From the NCBI GenBank assembly GCA_963977185.1, contig CAXBNV010000004.1, positions 1 through 64,000 of the forward strand: DNA of 64,000 nucleotides. Direction: 5' to 3'. The notes under the pieces were generated by a model. It saw only the letters and a list, made by a program, of their open reading frames with translations, searched no databases and was not told the origin of the DNA. Both the position numbers and the translations under genes were made by a program. This document shows, in pieces, positions 53,701 to 61,874 of this stretch (its first letter is position 1; the number at the start of each line of letters is the position of its first letter). Source of the stretch: CAXBNV01 sp963977185. GTDB lineage: Bacteria > Pseudomonadota > Gammaproteobacteria > JAGOUU01.

Positions 53701-55119
53701 TTAACTTGGTGAACGAATATGTGTTTTCATTACTTCTTTGTCTTGAGTGTACTCAAAAATTTTATTTTTTAATAAGTCAAATATTGTGCTAAATGTTTTG
53801 TCTAACGCTGGAGTTTCTGGTTTTTGCCCATTATTATATTGAGATTCCATATATAATTTAAGTTCTTTAGATGCATTTTGTCGTATCTTTCTAGGTTGTT
53901 TCTTATCAGAAGGTTTAAAAACATTTAATATAGCAAAGCTATCATTAGTTGGAGAGTGATAATTCCTTATTTGATCAATTATAGTTTTATATTCAATTGA
54001 ATTTAATACTTGTTCATAAAATTTATAATCAGTTAAAAGTTGTTCTGCTTGTTCTGTTTCTTTTGTATCTAACTCTCCTGTCACCTGAGCTGCTGTTGTA
54101 TCTGGAGCTTTATCAGCAACAACTGTAGCTGGTTGATCATTATCTGAAGAAAAAGACAGTGAAGCATTGTCATTATTTACATCTGCTCTAGATATACTAT
54201 TTGATTTATTATTTGCTAATTTACTCTGTATATTTAGTTTTGCTTTAGAGCAAAAAGCTGTGACTCCTGCACAACAGTTTATTATCGTTTGAAATTTAGC
54301 TTTTTTATCAACTGAGAGGACGTCTCTTTTTTCTTTAACTTGATTTGCGCTTATTAAAGCAGTTTTTATAGGGCCATCTTCTACGGCGCTTGATAATTCA
54401 ACTTTTTTATCATCGTTTAATAAACTTCTAGGTATTTGGTATTCTTTTGATGAAATTTTTTCCACCATATTTTGAAGATTAATTTTATCAGATAATGCTG
54501 TTTTAAAATCATTTGCGCTTATATCTTTAGATTGGTTAAGCGCTGCATTTACAATGACAGCAAGTGCGCCACTTCGGCCTTTGCCAGATTTACAATGCAT
54601 AAAAACGTCATGACCTTCTTTTATTTTTAATGCTATGTGTAAAGCTTGGTAGGTAAGTAGCGATTCATCGCAGGTAAAATCATGATCTTCTACAGGAATC
54701 CATATATGTTCAATATTTACATTTTTATCTCCACCTAAATGAAAATCAGCGGCTTCATGGGAAGTTAACTCAAAACCATCTAATACAGAAACTACTATTT
54801 TTTTCTTTAGTGATTTAGTTCTTAAAGCAGTAACATATTCGCTATCATCTTTTTTTAAAATTTGTTTTATGTCTATAAGTTGATGACCTAAAGTAAGCGT
54901 ACCTTCAGTAGAATCTTTCTCGGTATTAGAATAAATAATTTGAGGCTTAGTATCTTTATGTCGTTCACCTATATGATCAATAAACCTAGTTGCATAAAAA
55001 TCTTTGTAAAGAGCAATTGTTCCGACATCATCTTTGATTAAATTATTCCAATACCTTTTTATACCAGTTAATATTTGAGGCTCAATAGCTTTTTTATCAG
55101 GAGTCTTTTCATTGTCCAT
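53701..55119 (-). CDS. Cys-based (dual-specificity/tyrosine-type) protein phosphatase, possible effector
   Basis: The P-loop HCKSGKGRSG (C176, R182) fits the HCx5R(S/T) signature of protein tyrosine and dual-specificity phosphatases, and a candidate general acid lies about 30 residues before it in WIPVEDHDF (D145 or D147). The phosphatase domain covers roughly residues 50-230. The following 240 residues are Ser/Asp/Ala-rich and low in complexity, with no further domain recognised. No signal peptide or membrane helix. 472 residues, far larger than bacterial housekeeping phosphatases and without operon partners, which suggests a host-directed role. Whether it acts on protein, lipid or nucleotide cannot be read from sequence. 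Confidence 0.85.
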   Translation of the reverse strand: MDNEKTPDKKAIEPQILTGIKRYWNNLIKDDVGTIALYKDFYATRFIDHIGERHKDTKPQIIYSNTEKDSTEGTLTLGHQLIDIKQILKKDDSEYVTALRTKSLKKKIVVSVLDGFELTSHEAADFHLGGDKNVNIEHIWIPVEDHDFTCDESLLTYQALHIALKIKEGHDVFMHCKSGKGRSGALAVIVNAALNQSKDISANDFKTALSDKINLQNMVEKISSKEYQIPRSLLNDDKKVELSSAVEDGPIKTALISANQVKEKRDVLSVDKKAKFQTIINCCAGVTAFCSKAKLNIQSKLANNKSNSISRADVNNDNASLSFSSDNDQPATVVADKAPDTTAAQVTGELDTKETEQAEQLLTDYKFYEQVLNSIEYKTIIDQIRNYHSPTNDSFAILNVFKPSDKKQPRKIRQNASKELKLYMESQYNNGQKPETPALDKTFSTIFDLLKNKIFEYTQDKEVMKTHIRSPS

Positions 55120-55325
55120 ATTTATACACTTTGATTTATTAACATAGACCTTAGACTTTTATATAAATAGAAAGTTCATTTTTTGCTCTAATAGCATTTT
55201 TTATATTTAAAACAAAATATATATTTCATAAACTTTATCTAATATTGATAATATTATTGATAATCAAAATTATAAATGAGAATATGGTTATATCTCTTTT
55301 TAAGTTAACCAGAATGGAGTCTGCA

Positions 55326-56375
55326 ATGCTTGATAAAAAAAATCCTATGGGATTAGATGGTTTTGAATTTTTAGAGTTTACATCTTTGGACTCAGATACA
55401 CTTGCCAAAGATTTAAGTAAATTAGGATTAAAAAAAACTGCTAAACATAAAAAATTTAATGTAAGTTTATATACTTCAGGTGAAATTAAATTTTTAATTA
55501 ACAGTGAATCTGGTTTTGCAAATGAATTTGCCAAAAAACATGGCACGTCTGCTTTGGCAATGGGATTTCGGGTCAAAGATGCTAATTTTGCTCATAAAAG
55601 AGCTTTAGAATTAGGTGCAAAAAATTATATATGCAATATATTAAAGCTACCAGCAATATATGGCATAGGAGATAGCTTAATATATTTTATTGATAAATAT
55701 GATAAAAATAATAATATTTATCAACAAAATTTTGATTTTATAGAACAAAATCATAAAACCAGTATAAATTCATTAGAAACAGGTTTATTAGTAATAGATC
55801 ATTTAACGCATAATGTACATCAAGGCCATATGGACAAATGGGTTGGCTTTTATGAAAAATTATTTAATTTCACTGAAATAAGACATTTTGATATAGAAGG
55901 TAAAAAAACAGGATTATTAAGCCGTGCAATGGGATCACCTTGTGGCAAAATTAAAATACCTATTAATGAATCTAAAGATCCACAATCTCAAATAGAAGAA
56001 TTTATTACAAAATATAATGGTGAAGGTATTCAGCATATAGCCTTAACAACTAAAGATATTTATAAAACAGTTCAGCATCTTTGCCAAAATGGCATTAATT
56101 TTTTAGATGTTCCAAATACTTATTATGAAGAAATTAATAATAGAATACCTGGTAATCAAGAAAATATAAAAAATTTACAAAAACTAAAAATTTTAATAGA
56201 TGGAAGTATTGAAAAACATGAAGGAATCTTACTTCAAATTTTCACTGAAAATATGTTAGGACCAATATTTTTTGAAATTATTCAAAGAAAGGGTAACGAA
56301 GGATTTGGAGAAGGAAATTTTCAAGCTCTATTTGAATCTATTGAACGTGATCAGATAAAAAGAGGTGTTTTATAA
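55326..56375 (+). CDS. hpd: 4-hydroxyphenylpyruvate dioxygenase
   Basis: Fe(II) enzyme converting 4-hydroxyphenylpyruvate to homogentisate in tyrosine breakdown; related to Legionella legiolysin, which causes pigment. Iron ligands are His in VIDHLTHNVHQG, His in GIQHIALTTKDI and Glu in FFEIIQRKGNEGFGEGNF. The ATG at 55326 (MLDKKNPMGLDGFEFLEF) has GGAG six nt upstream; the frame is open to 55245 but upstream residues do not fit the family. About 349 residues. Its stop is one base before the next gene's ATG. Confidence 0.95.
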   Translation: MLDKKNPMGLDGFEFLEFTSLDSDTLAKDLSKLGLKKTAKHKKFNVSLYTSGEIKFLINSESGFANEFAKKHGTSALAMGFRVKDANFAHKRALELGAKNYICNILKLPAIYGIGDSLIYFIDKYDKNNNIYQQNFDFIEQNHKTSINSLETGLLVIDHLTHNVHQGHMDKWVGFYEKLFNFTEIRHFDIEGKKTGLLSRAMGSPCGKIKIPINESKDPQSQIEEFITKYNGEGIQHIALTTKDIYKTVQHLCQNGINFLDVPNTYYEEINNRIPGNQENIKNLQKLKILIDGSIEKHEGILLQIFTENMLGPIFFEIIQRKGNEGFGEGNFQALFESIERDQIKRGVL

Positions 56376-56376
56376 A

Positions 56377-57357
56377 ATGAAACTTGCAACATATAATAAC
56401 AAATTACGAGATGGAGAGTTAATTGTTGTTGATAAAAATTTAGATATTTGTGTTACAGTTCCTCATATAGCAGCAACTATGCAACAAGCTTTGGATACTT
56501 GGGATGAATGTGTTGATAAACTTGAGAATGTTTATAAAATGCTTAATGCTGGAGTTATTGATGGTTTAGATTTTGATGTCACTAAATTAAAAGCACCTTT
56601 ACCTCGAGCCTATCAATGGGCAGATGGAAGTGCTTATGTAAATCATGTTGAGTTAGTGCGCAAAGCTCGTGGGGCAACTATGCCAGATAATTTTTGGGTT
56701 GAGCCATTAATGTATCAAGGTGGATCTGATAAAATGTTAGGACCAGTTGAAGATATAGAAATATCAAGTTTAGATTATGGTGTCGATTTTGAGGCAGAAG
56801 TTATAGTTGTTACTAACGATGTGCCAATGGGTGTAAAAAAAGAAAGCTTAGATAATAAAATATTATTAATTGGTCTTGTTAATGATGTTTCTTTAAGAAA
56901 TTTAATACCAAATGAGCTATCAAAAGGTTTTGGTTTTTTTCAAAGTAAACCTGCAAGCGGGTTTTCACCAGTTTTTGTTACACCAGATGAATTAGGTGAT
57001 GCTTGGGATGGAGGAAAACTTAATTTACCATTATATTCTTATATAAATAATAAATTATTTGGAAAACCAAATGCAGGTATAGATATGACTTTTGATTTTA
57101 AAGATTTGATTGTTCATGCCGCAACTACTAGATATTTAACCGCTGGAACTATTATTGGATCAGGAACAGTGTCAAATATAGACAGATCAAATGGTTCATC
57201 ATGTATTGCTGAAAAAAGAATGTTGGAAATAATTAATGATGGTCAGCCAATTACACCATTTTTACAATATAATGACACTGTAAAAATAGAAATGTTGGAT
57301 GACAATAACTCTAATATATTTGGAACAATTAATCAAAAAATTGTTAGATATTTATAA
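56377..57357 (+). CDS. Fumarylacetoacetate hydrolase family protein
   Basis: Likely fumarylacetoacetase, cleaving fumarylacetoacetate to fumarate and acetoacetate at the end of tyrosine catabolism. APLPRAYQWADGSAYVNHV, DYGVDFEAEVIVVTNDVPMG (metal-binding Glu/Asp) and AGTIIGSGTVSN are family motifs. The form of about 326 residues corresponds to the bacterial FAH family rather than the ~420-residue eukaryotic type. ATG at 56377 chosen, one base after the hpd stop; a GTG at 56365 is possible. Homogentisate dioxygenase and maleylacetoacetate isomerase are not nearby. Confidence 0.9.
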   Translation: MKLATYNNKLRDGELIVVDKNLDICVTVPHIAATMQQALDTWDECVDKLENVYKMLNAGVIDGLDFDVTKLKAPLPRAYQWADGSAYVNHVELVRKARGATMPDNFWVEPLMYQGGSDKMLGPVEDIEISSLDYGVDFEAEVIVVTNDVPMGVKKESLDNKILLIGLVNDVSLRNLIPNELSKGFGFFQSKPASGFSPVFVTPDELGDAWDGGKLNLPLYSYINNKLFGKPNAGIDMTFDFKDLIVHAATTRYLTAGTIIGSGTVSNIDRSNGSSCIAEKRMLEIINDGQPITPFLQYNDTVKIEMLDDNNSNIFGTINQKIVRYL

Positions 57358-57410
57358 AGTTTAAATTTTTTATACTATAATTTTTTGTATTAACACTATG
57401 GATAGTTTTT

Positions 57411-58778
57411 ATGATTGATCATGCTTTTGATGCTTCCTTTTTATCAAGGATACAATTTGCTTTTACCATTGGATTTCATATTCTTTTTCCAACTTTGAAT
57501 ATCGGTCTTGCAATTTTTTTAGCTATTATAGAAGGATTATATTTATATACTAAAAAAGAAGTATATGCTAAAGCATTATTATTTTGGATAAAAATTTTCG
57601 CCTTAACTTTTGGAATGGGATTAGTATCCGGGATAGTAATGTCTTATGAATTAGGCACTAATTTTCCACATTTTACCTATAAAGCAGGTGAGATACTTGG
57701 CGTTTTATTTGGATATGAAGTGTTATCTGCATTTTTCTTAGAAGCTGGATTTTTAGGAGTTATGCTGTTTGGCTGGAAGAAAGTGCCGTTAAGGGTTCAT
57801 TATATTGCCACTTTGATGGTTGCTATAGGAGTTTCTATATCTGCTTTTTGGATTTTATCTGCAAATTCATGGATGCAGTACCCAACTGGTTATAAAATGG
57901 TTGGTGATAAAATGGTAGATGAAAATTGGATGGAAATAATATTTAATCCAACGTTTTTACCAAGATTTTTTCATATGACAGTTGCATCATATATTACTTC
58001 AGCCTTTGTAATAGCAGGAGTTTCAGCATATTTATTATTAAGAAAAAAAAGTGTTGATGTTGCAAAATTTTGTATGTCTTTTGCTCTTTGGACTATAGTT
58101 ATTTCTGTGCCATTACAAATGATTATAGGTGATACTGTTGGACGAGATGTTTTTAACTATCAGCCTATTAAAACAGCATCTATAGAAGGTGTATGGGATA
58201 CTCAAAAAGGAGCACCTTTATTATTGTTTGCAATTCCAGATCAAGAGAAACAAGAAAATAAATATACGATATCTGTTCCTCATCTTGCCAGTTTACTTAA
58301 TACTCATTCTTGGGATGGAGAGCTTGTTGGTTTAAAAACTGTTGCAAAAGCTGATCAACCAAAAGTTGCTATTGTTTTCTTCTCTTTTAGAATAATGGTT
58401 GGCATTGGAGTATTAATGCTTTTTATTATGCTTTGGCATTTAGTTTTAAGATATAAAGGTCGATTATTTGATACAAAAATTTTCTTAAAATCTTTATTGT
58501 TTATGGCTCCATTAGGTTTTATTGCTACTGTATCTGGCTGGATTACTGCTGAAGTAGGAAGACAGCCATGGGTAATTTATAATGTATTAAGAACTAAAGA
58601 TGCTGCAGCTAAAATAGATCCTGATTTTATCTTTTTTACCTTATCATTAATGTTTGTAGTTTATCTTACAATTTTTATATTTTATTTATATTATTTATCT
58701 AGAATGATTAAAGATGGCCCGCCAGATAATATAGACGTAATTCACAATCAAAATATATTTCTTAAACAAGGAGAATAA
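57411..58778 (+). CDS. cydA: Cytochrome bd-type quinol oxidase subunit I (CioA-like)
   Basis: Heme-bearing subunit of a bd-type terminal oxidase. About nine membrane segments; heme ligand region FAFTIGFHILFPTLNIG near residue 25, second axial His in RFFHMTVASYI and the GRQPWVIYNVLRT motif. 455 residues with a short quinol-binding Q-loop, as in the cyanide-insensitive (CIO) subclass. Found with cydB 9 bp downstream. Confidence 0.95.
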   Translation: MIDHAFDASFLSRIQFAFTIGFHILFPTLNIGLAIFLAIIEGLYLYTKKEVYAKALLFWIKIFALTFGMGLVSGIVMSYELGTNFPHFTYKAGEILGVLFGYEVLSAFFLEAGFLGVMLFGWKKVPLRVHYIATLMVAIGVSISAFWILSANSWMQYPTGYKMVGDKMVDENWMEIIFNPTFLPRFFHMTVASYITSAFVIAGVSAYLLLRKKSVDVAKFCMSFALWTIVISVPLQMIIGDTVGRDVFNYQPIKTASIEGVWDTQKGAPLLLFAIPDQEKQENKYTISVPHLASLLNTHSWDGELVGLKTVAKADQPKVAIVFFSFRIMVGIGVLMLFIMLWHLVLRYKGRLFDTKIFLKSLLFMAPLGFIATVSGWITAEVGRQPWVIYNVLRTKDAAAKIDPDFIFFTLSLMFVVYLTIFIFYLYYLSRMIKDGPPDNIDVIHNQNIFLKQGE

Positions 58779-58787
58779 TTAAAAATC

Positions 58788-59771
58788 ATGGCAGATACAT
58801 TAATTCTTATTTGGGCAGGTCTTATAGCTTTTATTATAGCTATGTATGTTATGTTAGATGGTTTTGATTTAGGAATAGGTATTTTATTTCCGTTTGTTGA
58901 AACAGAAGAAGATCGAGACATGATGATGTCAGCAATAGCTCCTGTTTGGGATGGAAATGAAACGTGGATGGTTTTAGGTGCGGCTTGTTTATACGGAGTT
59001 TTTCCACTTGCTTATAGTACTATATTACCTGATTTATATATTCCTATTTTTATTATGCTAGCTGCTTTTATTTTTAGAGGAGTATCTTTTGAGTTTAGAT
59101 TTAAAAAGCATTCGCATAAAGAAATTTGGTCAACTGCTTTTTTTCTAAGCTCTTTAATTGTAACTTTAATGCAAGGTTTAATTGTTGGTACTTTAGTACA
59201 AGGCGTTAAAGGCGAACAAGGATTTGATGTCTTTAATCCATTTAGTATTATGGCTGCAGTTGGTTTAGTGTTTGGGTATTGTCTTTTAGGATCTAGTTGG
59301 ATTATAAAAAAGACAACAGGAGCCTTACAAGAAAAAATGTATGTATATTGTAAAAACAGCATTTATTTTATTATTGTGATTTTTGCAATAGTAAGTTTAT
59401 GGACTCCTTATTTACATCCACATATCTATTCAAGATGGTTTAGTATGAATAATTTATTTATGCTATTAAGTATGCCTATTTTAGCGTTGATAACATTGTT
59501 GTTTTTGTATAAATCATTATTAAAAAAGGATGAAATCAAGCCTTTTTTCTTAAGTATGCTGTTATTTATATTAGCTTTGATAAGTCAAGTTTATAGTATA
59601 TGGCCATATATTGTGCCATTTAAGTATACTTTTTGGGATGCTGCTGCAAATGAAAGCTCTATGATGTTTTTACTAGTAGGAATGTGTATTTTATTGCCAG
59701 TATTAATCTCATATAATTTATATGCTTATTGGATATTTAGAGGTAAAGTGAAAGATATTGAGCACTATTAA
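58788..59771 (+). CDS. cydB: Cytochrome bd-type quinol oxidase subunit II (CioB-like)
   Basis: Structural partner of CydA, eight predicted membrane segments. Start with LILIWAGLIAFIIAMYVMLDGFDLGIGIL and PVWDGNETWMVLG are diagnostic. Length 327 residues, as in CIO-type CydB. GGAG ribosome binding site sits in the last codons of cydA. No CydX-like mini-gene follows; a strong palindromic terminator comes 14 bp later. Confidence 0.95.
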   Translation: MADTLILIWAGLIAFIIAMYVMLDGFDLGIGILFPFVETEEDRDMMMSAIAPVWDGNETWMVLGAACLYGVFPLAYSTILPDLYIPIFIMLAAFIFRGVSFEFRFKKHSHKEIWSTAFFLSSLIVTLMQGLIVGTLVQGVKGEQGFDVFNPFSIMAAVGLVFGYCLLGSSWIIKKTTGALQEKMYVYCKNSIYFIIVIFAIVSLWTPYLHPHIYSRWFSMNNLFMLLSMPILALITLLFLYKSLLKKDEIKPFFLSMLLFILALISQVYSIWPYIVPFKYTFWDAAANESSMMFLLVGMCILLPVLISYNLYAYWIFRGKVKDIEHY

Positions 59772-59785
59772 AAAATTATATAACA

Positions 59786-59817
59786 CAAGAACCTAAATAA
59801 TATTATTTAGGTTCTTG
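59786..59817. terminator. Perfect 32-bp palindrome, bidirectional terminator
   Basis: CAAGAACCTAAATAAT is followed directly by its exact reverse complement, so the stem is 16 bp on paper (about 14 bp with a minimal loop). T-rich sequence follows on the plus strand (GTTTGGTTTATTT) and on the minus strand (ATAATTTTTT). Located between convergent cydB and the HAD-like gene. Confidence 0.75.
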
Positions 59818-59850
59818 TTTGGTTTATTTATAGCTAATAGCTTTTGTTAA

Positions 59851-61113
59851 TTAAGCACTAAAAGCACTTTTACTTGTAGAGTTTTGAATTTCAGTTGTGT
59901 TTTCTTCCAAAGCAGAGTGCAATATGTTTAAATTTTCTCCTGCATTGATATTAGGATTCTTTTTACACCCAGATTGTTTAGCAATTATTTTTATTATATC
60001 TGCAAATGTTACATCATCTAAAGATTTATTGCCCATGCCTGTGATTGAAACAAAATGTTCAGGTTTTTTTGAGCCATCATACTTTAATAAATTTAGACTA
60101 ATATCTGAAGGTATTAATTTAGGCATTTTTTTAAAGTAATAGCCTACGATATTAAGGGTAGGAGTTTGTTGATTTATGTGTAATTCATCAATGCTATTAC
60201 GGTCACTGCCATCATCGGATGATAATGTTGCATAGGAGTAAGTTCTTGCTGCTAATTGTTCTAGCTCATTTGCTGTTTCTGTGCTTTTTGGGGTTTCTTG
60301 TTTAATATAAGAAGAAGCCTCTTCTATAAAAATATCTGGAAGATCATTATAACCCGATGAGTTCAATCTTTGCATTGGGTATAACATTATTGGAGATCCA
60401 TTGCTAGATAATTGATCAGGAGTTTGAAGATCTGTATTTTCATTATATTTTTGCCATTTATTTGATTGTTCTGCAAGCTCAAAAGAGCATCTATCATCAA
60501 ACATATCAAATTGTATTTCAGCATTAGGATTATCATGCCTAATTTTACGTGTTAAGTTACATATAAGCAGAGTTTTGCTGTAATCTAATGGGGATATAGG
60601 ATGGTTATTACAACTTTTACTTTGAGTGGCAATCCAATATGCTGTTGTTAATGTCAAAGGAGGGTTTTCATATTGTGCGAATATTCCATCTTCACCATTA
60701 GTGTTGAAACCAAAACAATCAGCTAAGGTCGTTTTTTCTAAGTAATCGCCACGTGCTGTATTTAAAATTTCATTTCCCAATAATTCGATAATACTAAAAA
60801 AAGAAATTAACTTTAAATCTTCATCATCAGCATTAACTTCACGCCCTATTATGCGTGAAGAATTTTCTAAATCTATATAAAAAGACTGTCTGTTTGATGT
60901 GATACAAAGAATGGTTTTATCAAAGCTTTTATTTTCTTTTACTAGCTGCTCTAAAAAATCTTTATTAGCTTCTTTTACCATATTAAAAACAATTTTTTGA
61001 GATAGGCTTTTTATTCCTGAATTGTTTATGAAGTTTTTTAGTGCTGTTAAAAATTTAGTGTTTAAGATACAACCATCTGCATCTAAACCAATAACCCTGA
61101 TTCTTTTAGACAT
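59851..61113 (-). CDS. HAD-like orphan protein, possible effector
   Basis: N-terminal half carries haloacid dehalogenase motifs: motif I VIGLDADGCILNTKF with D11 and D13, motif II ILCITSNRQS (T72 or S73), and motif IV FDMFDDRCSFE (D206, D207), with a candidate Lys between. The domain spans about residues 1-250 with a large cap insertion; the remainder is polar and Ser/Thr-rich, ending TSKSAFSA. 420 residues, no signal peptide, single-gene unit. The substrate is unknown. Together with the phosphatase at 53.7 kb it suggests a pair of phosphoryl-acting effectors, but secretion is not shown by the sequence. Confidence 0.8.
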   Translation of the reverse strand: MSKRIRVIGLDADGCILNTKFLTALKNFINNSGIKSLSQKIVFNMVKEANKDFLEQLVKENKSFDKTILCITSNRQSFYIDLENSSRIIGREVNADDEDLKLISFFSIIELLGNEILNTARGDYLEKTTLADCFGFNTNGEDGIFAQYENPPLTLTTAYWIATQSKSCNNHPISPLDYSKTLLICNLTRKIRHDNPNAEIQFDMFDDRCSFELAEQSNKWQKYNENTDLQTPDQLSSNGSPIMLYPMQRLNSSGYNDLPDIFIEEASSYIKQETPKSTETANELEQLAARTYSYATLSSDDGSDRNSIDELHINQQTPTLNIVGYYFKKMPKLIPSDISLNLLKYDGSKKPEHFVSITGMGNKSLDDVTFADIIKIIAKQSGCKKNPNINAGENLNILHSALEENTTEIQNSTSKSAFSA

Positions 61114-61266
61114 AATCTCTATTTAACATAATATTTATAAAGTAATATATTAATATAACTAAAGAAATAAATAAAGACAACAATTATTTGTTATATAATG
61201 CTAAATCATTGTTAATTTGCTATATTTATACCTATGAAAGTTATAATTATATAATATTTTTAATAA

Positions 61267-61800
61267 ATGGACTTTAATTTAAACGCGCTACTAAAAAAAA
61301 TAAATCAGTTTTATTTGTCTGCAGCCATAATAACGTTGTTAGGTTTGTATTTAATATGGAAACTATACTTATTTACTGATTTTTTATTTAGTTATAATCA
61401 AGAGCCAGAATTTTTAGTTAAGGCTCAAAGCTATCAAGTCAAGGTTGCACCTCGGGCTACTTTGCCTGATCTTGCTATTTATAATTTATTTGGTGTTTAT
61501 CATAAAGCAATAAAAAAAACAGTAAAAGTTTCAGAGTTAAATGTTACAGTTCAAGGAATTTTTGCTAGTTCTGATCCAAAAAAAGGAACGGTTGTTATAA
61601 TTACAAATGGTAAAACTAAATTGTATCTAGTTGGAGATAAAATTAAGGAAGTTGCTGTTATAGAAGAAATATTAGATGATAAAATTATTATTGATATAGA
61701 CGGTGTAAAGGAATATATACCATATAATAATAAAAATTTAGAGTTTTCTGATAATATAGATAATCAAGATTTTCCCCCTCGTATATTTAAAGAGGAATAG
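61267..61800 (+). CDS. gspC: Type II secretion protein GspC, short form
   Basis: Inner-membrane clamp protein of the type II secretion system that contacts the secretin. One N-terminal membrane helix (about residues 17-37), then the homology region domain (about 65-160: DLAIYNLFGVYHKA, NVTVQGIFASSDPKKGTVVI, LYLVGDKIKEVAVIEEIL). At 177 residues it has no PDZ or coiled-coil C-terminal domain, unlike the ~270-residue enteric proteins. Immediately upstream of gspD. Confidence 0.88.
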   Translation: MDFNLNALLKKINQFYLSAAIITLLGLYLIWKLYLFTDFLFSYNQEPEFLVKAQSYQVKVAPRATLPDLAIYNLFGVYHKAIKKTVKVSELNVTVQGIFASSDPKKGTVVIITNGKTKLYLVGDKIKEVAVIEEILDDKIIIDIDGVKEYIPYNNKNLEFSDNIDNQDFPPRIFKEE

Positions 61801-61874
61801 AATATATAATATCTAAATTAGATAATTTTATTAAGAAACAGAAAAACAGAAGATATAATGGAAGATATTTTATA

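Noticed and set aside
60779..60800. CCACGTG at about 60780 as another parS
   Set aside because: Only the central hexamer matches; flanking half-sites do not fit TGTTnC...GnAACA.
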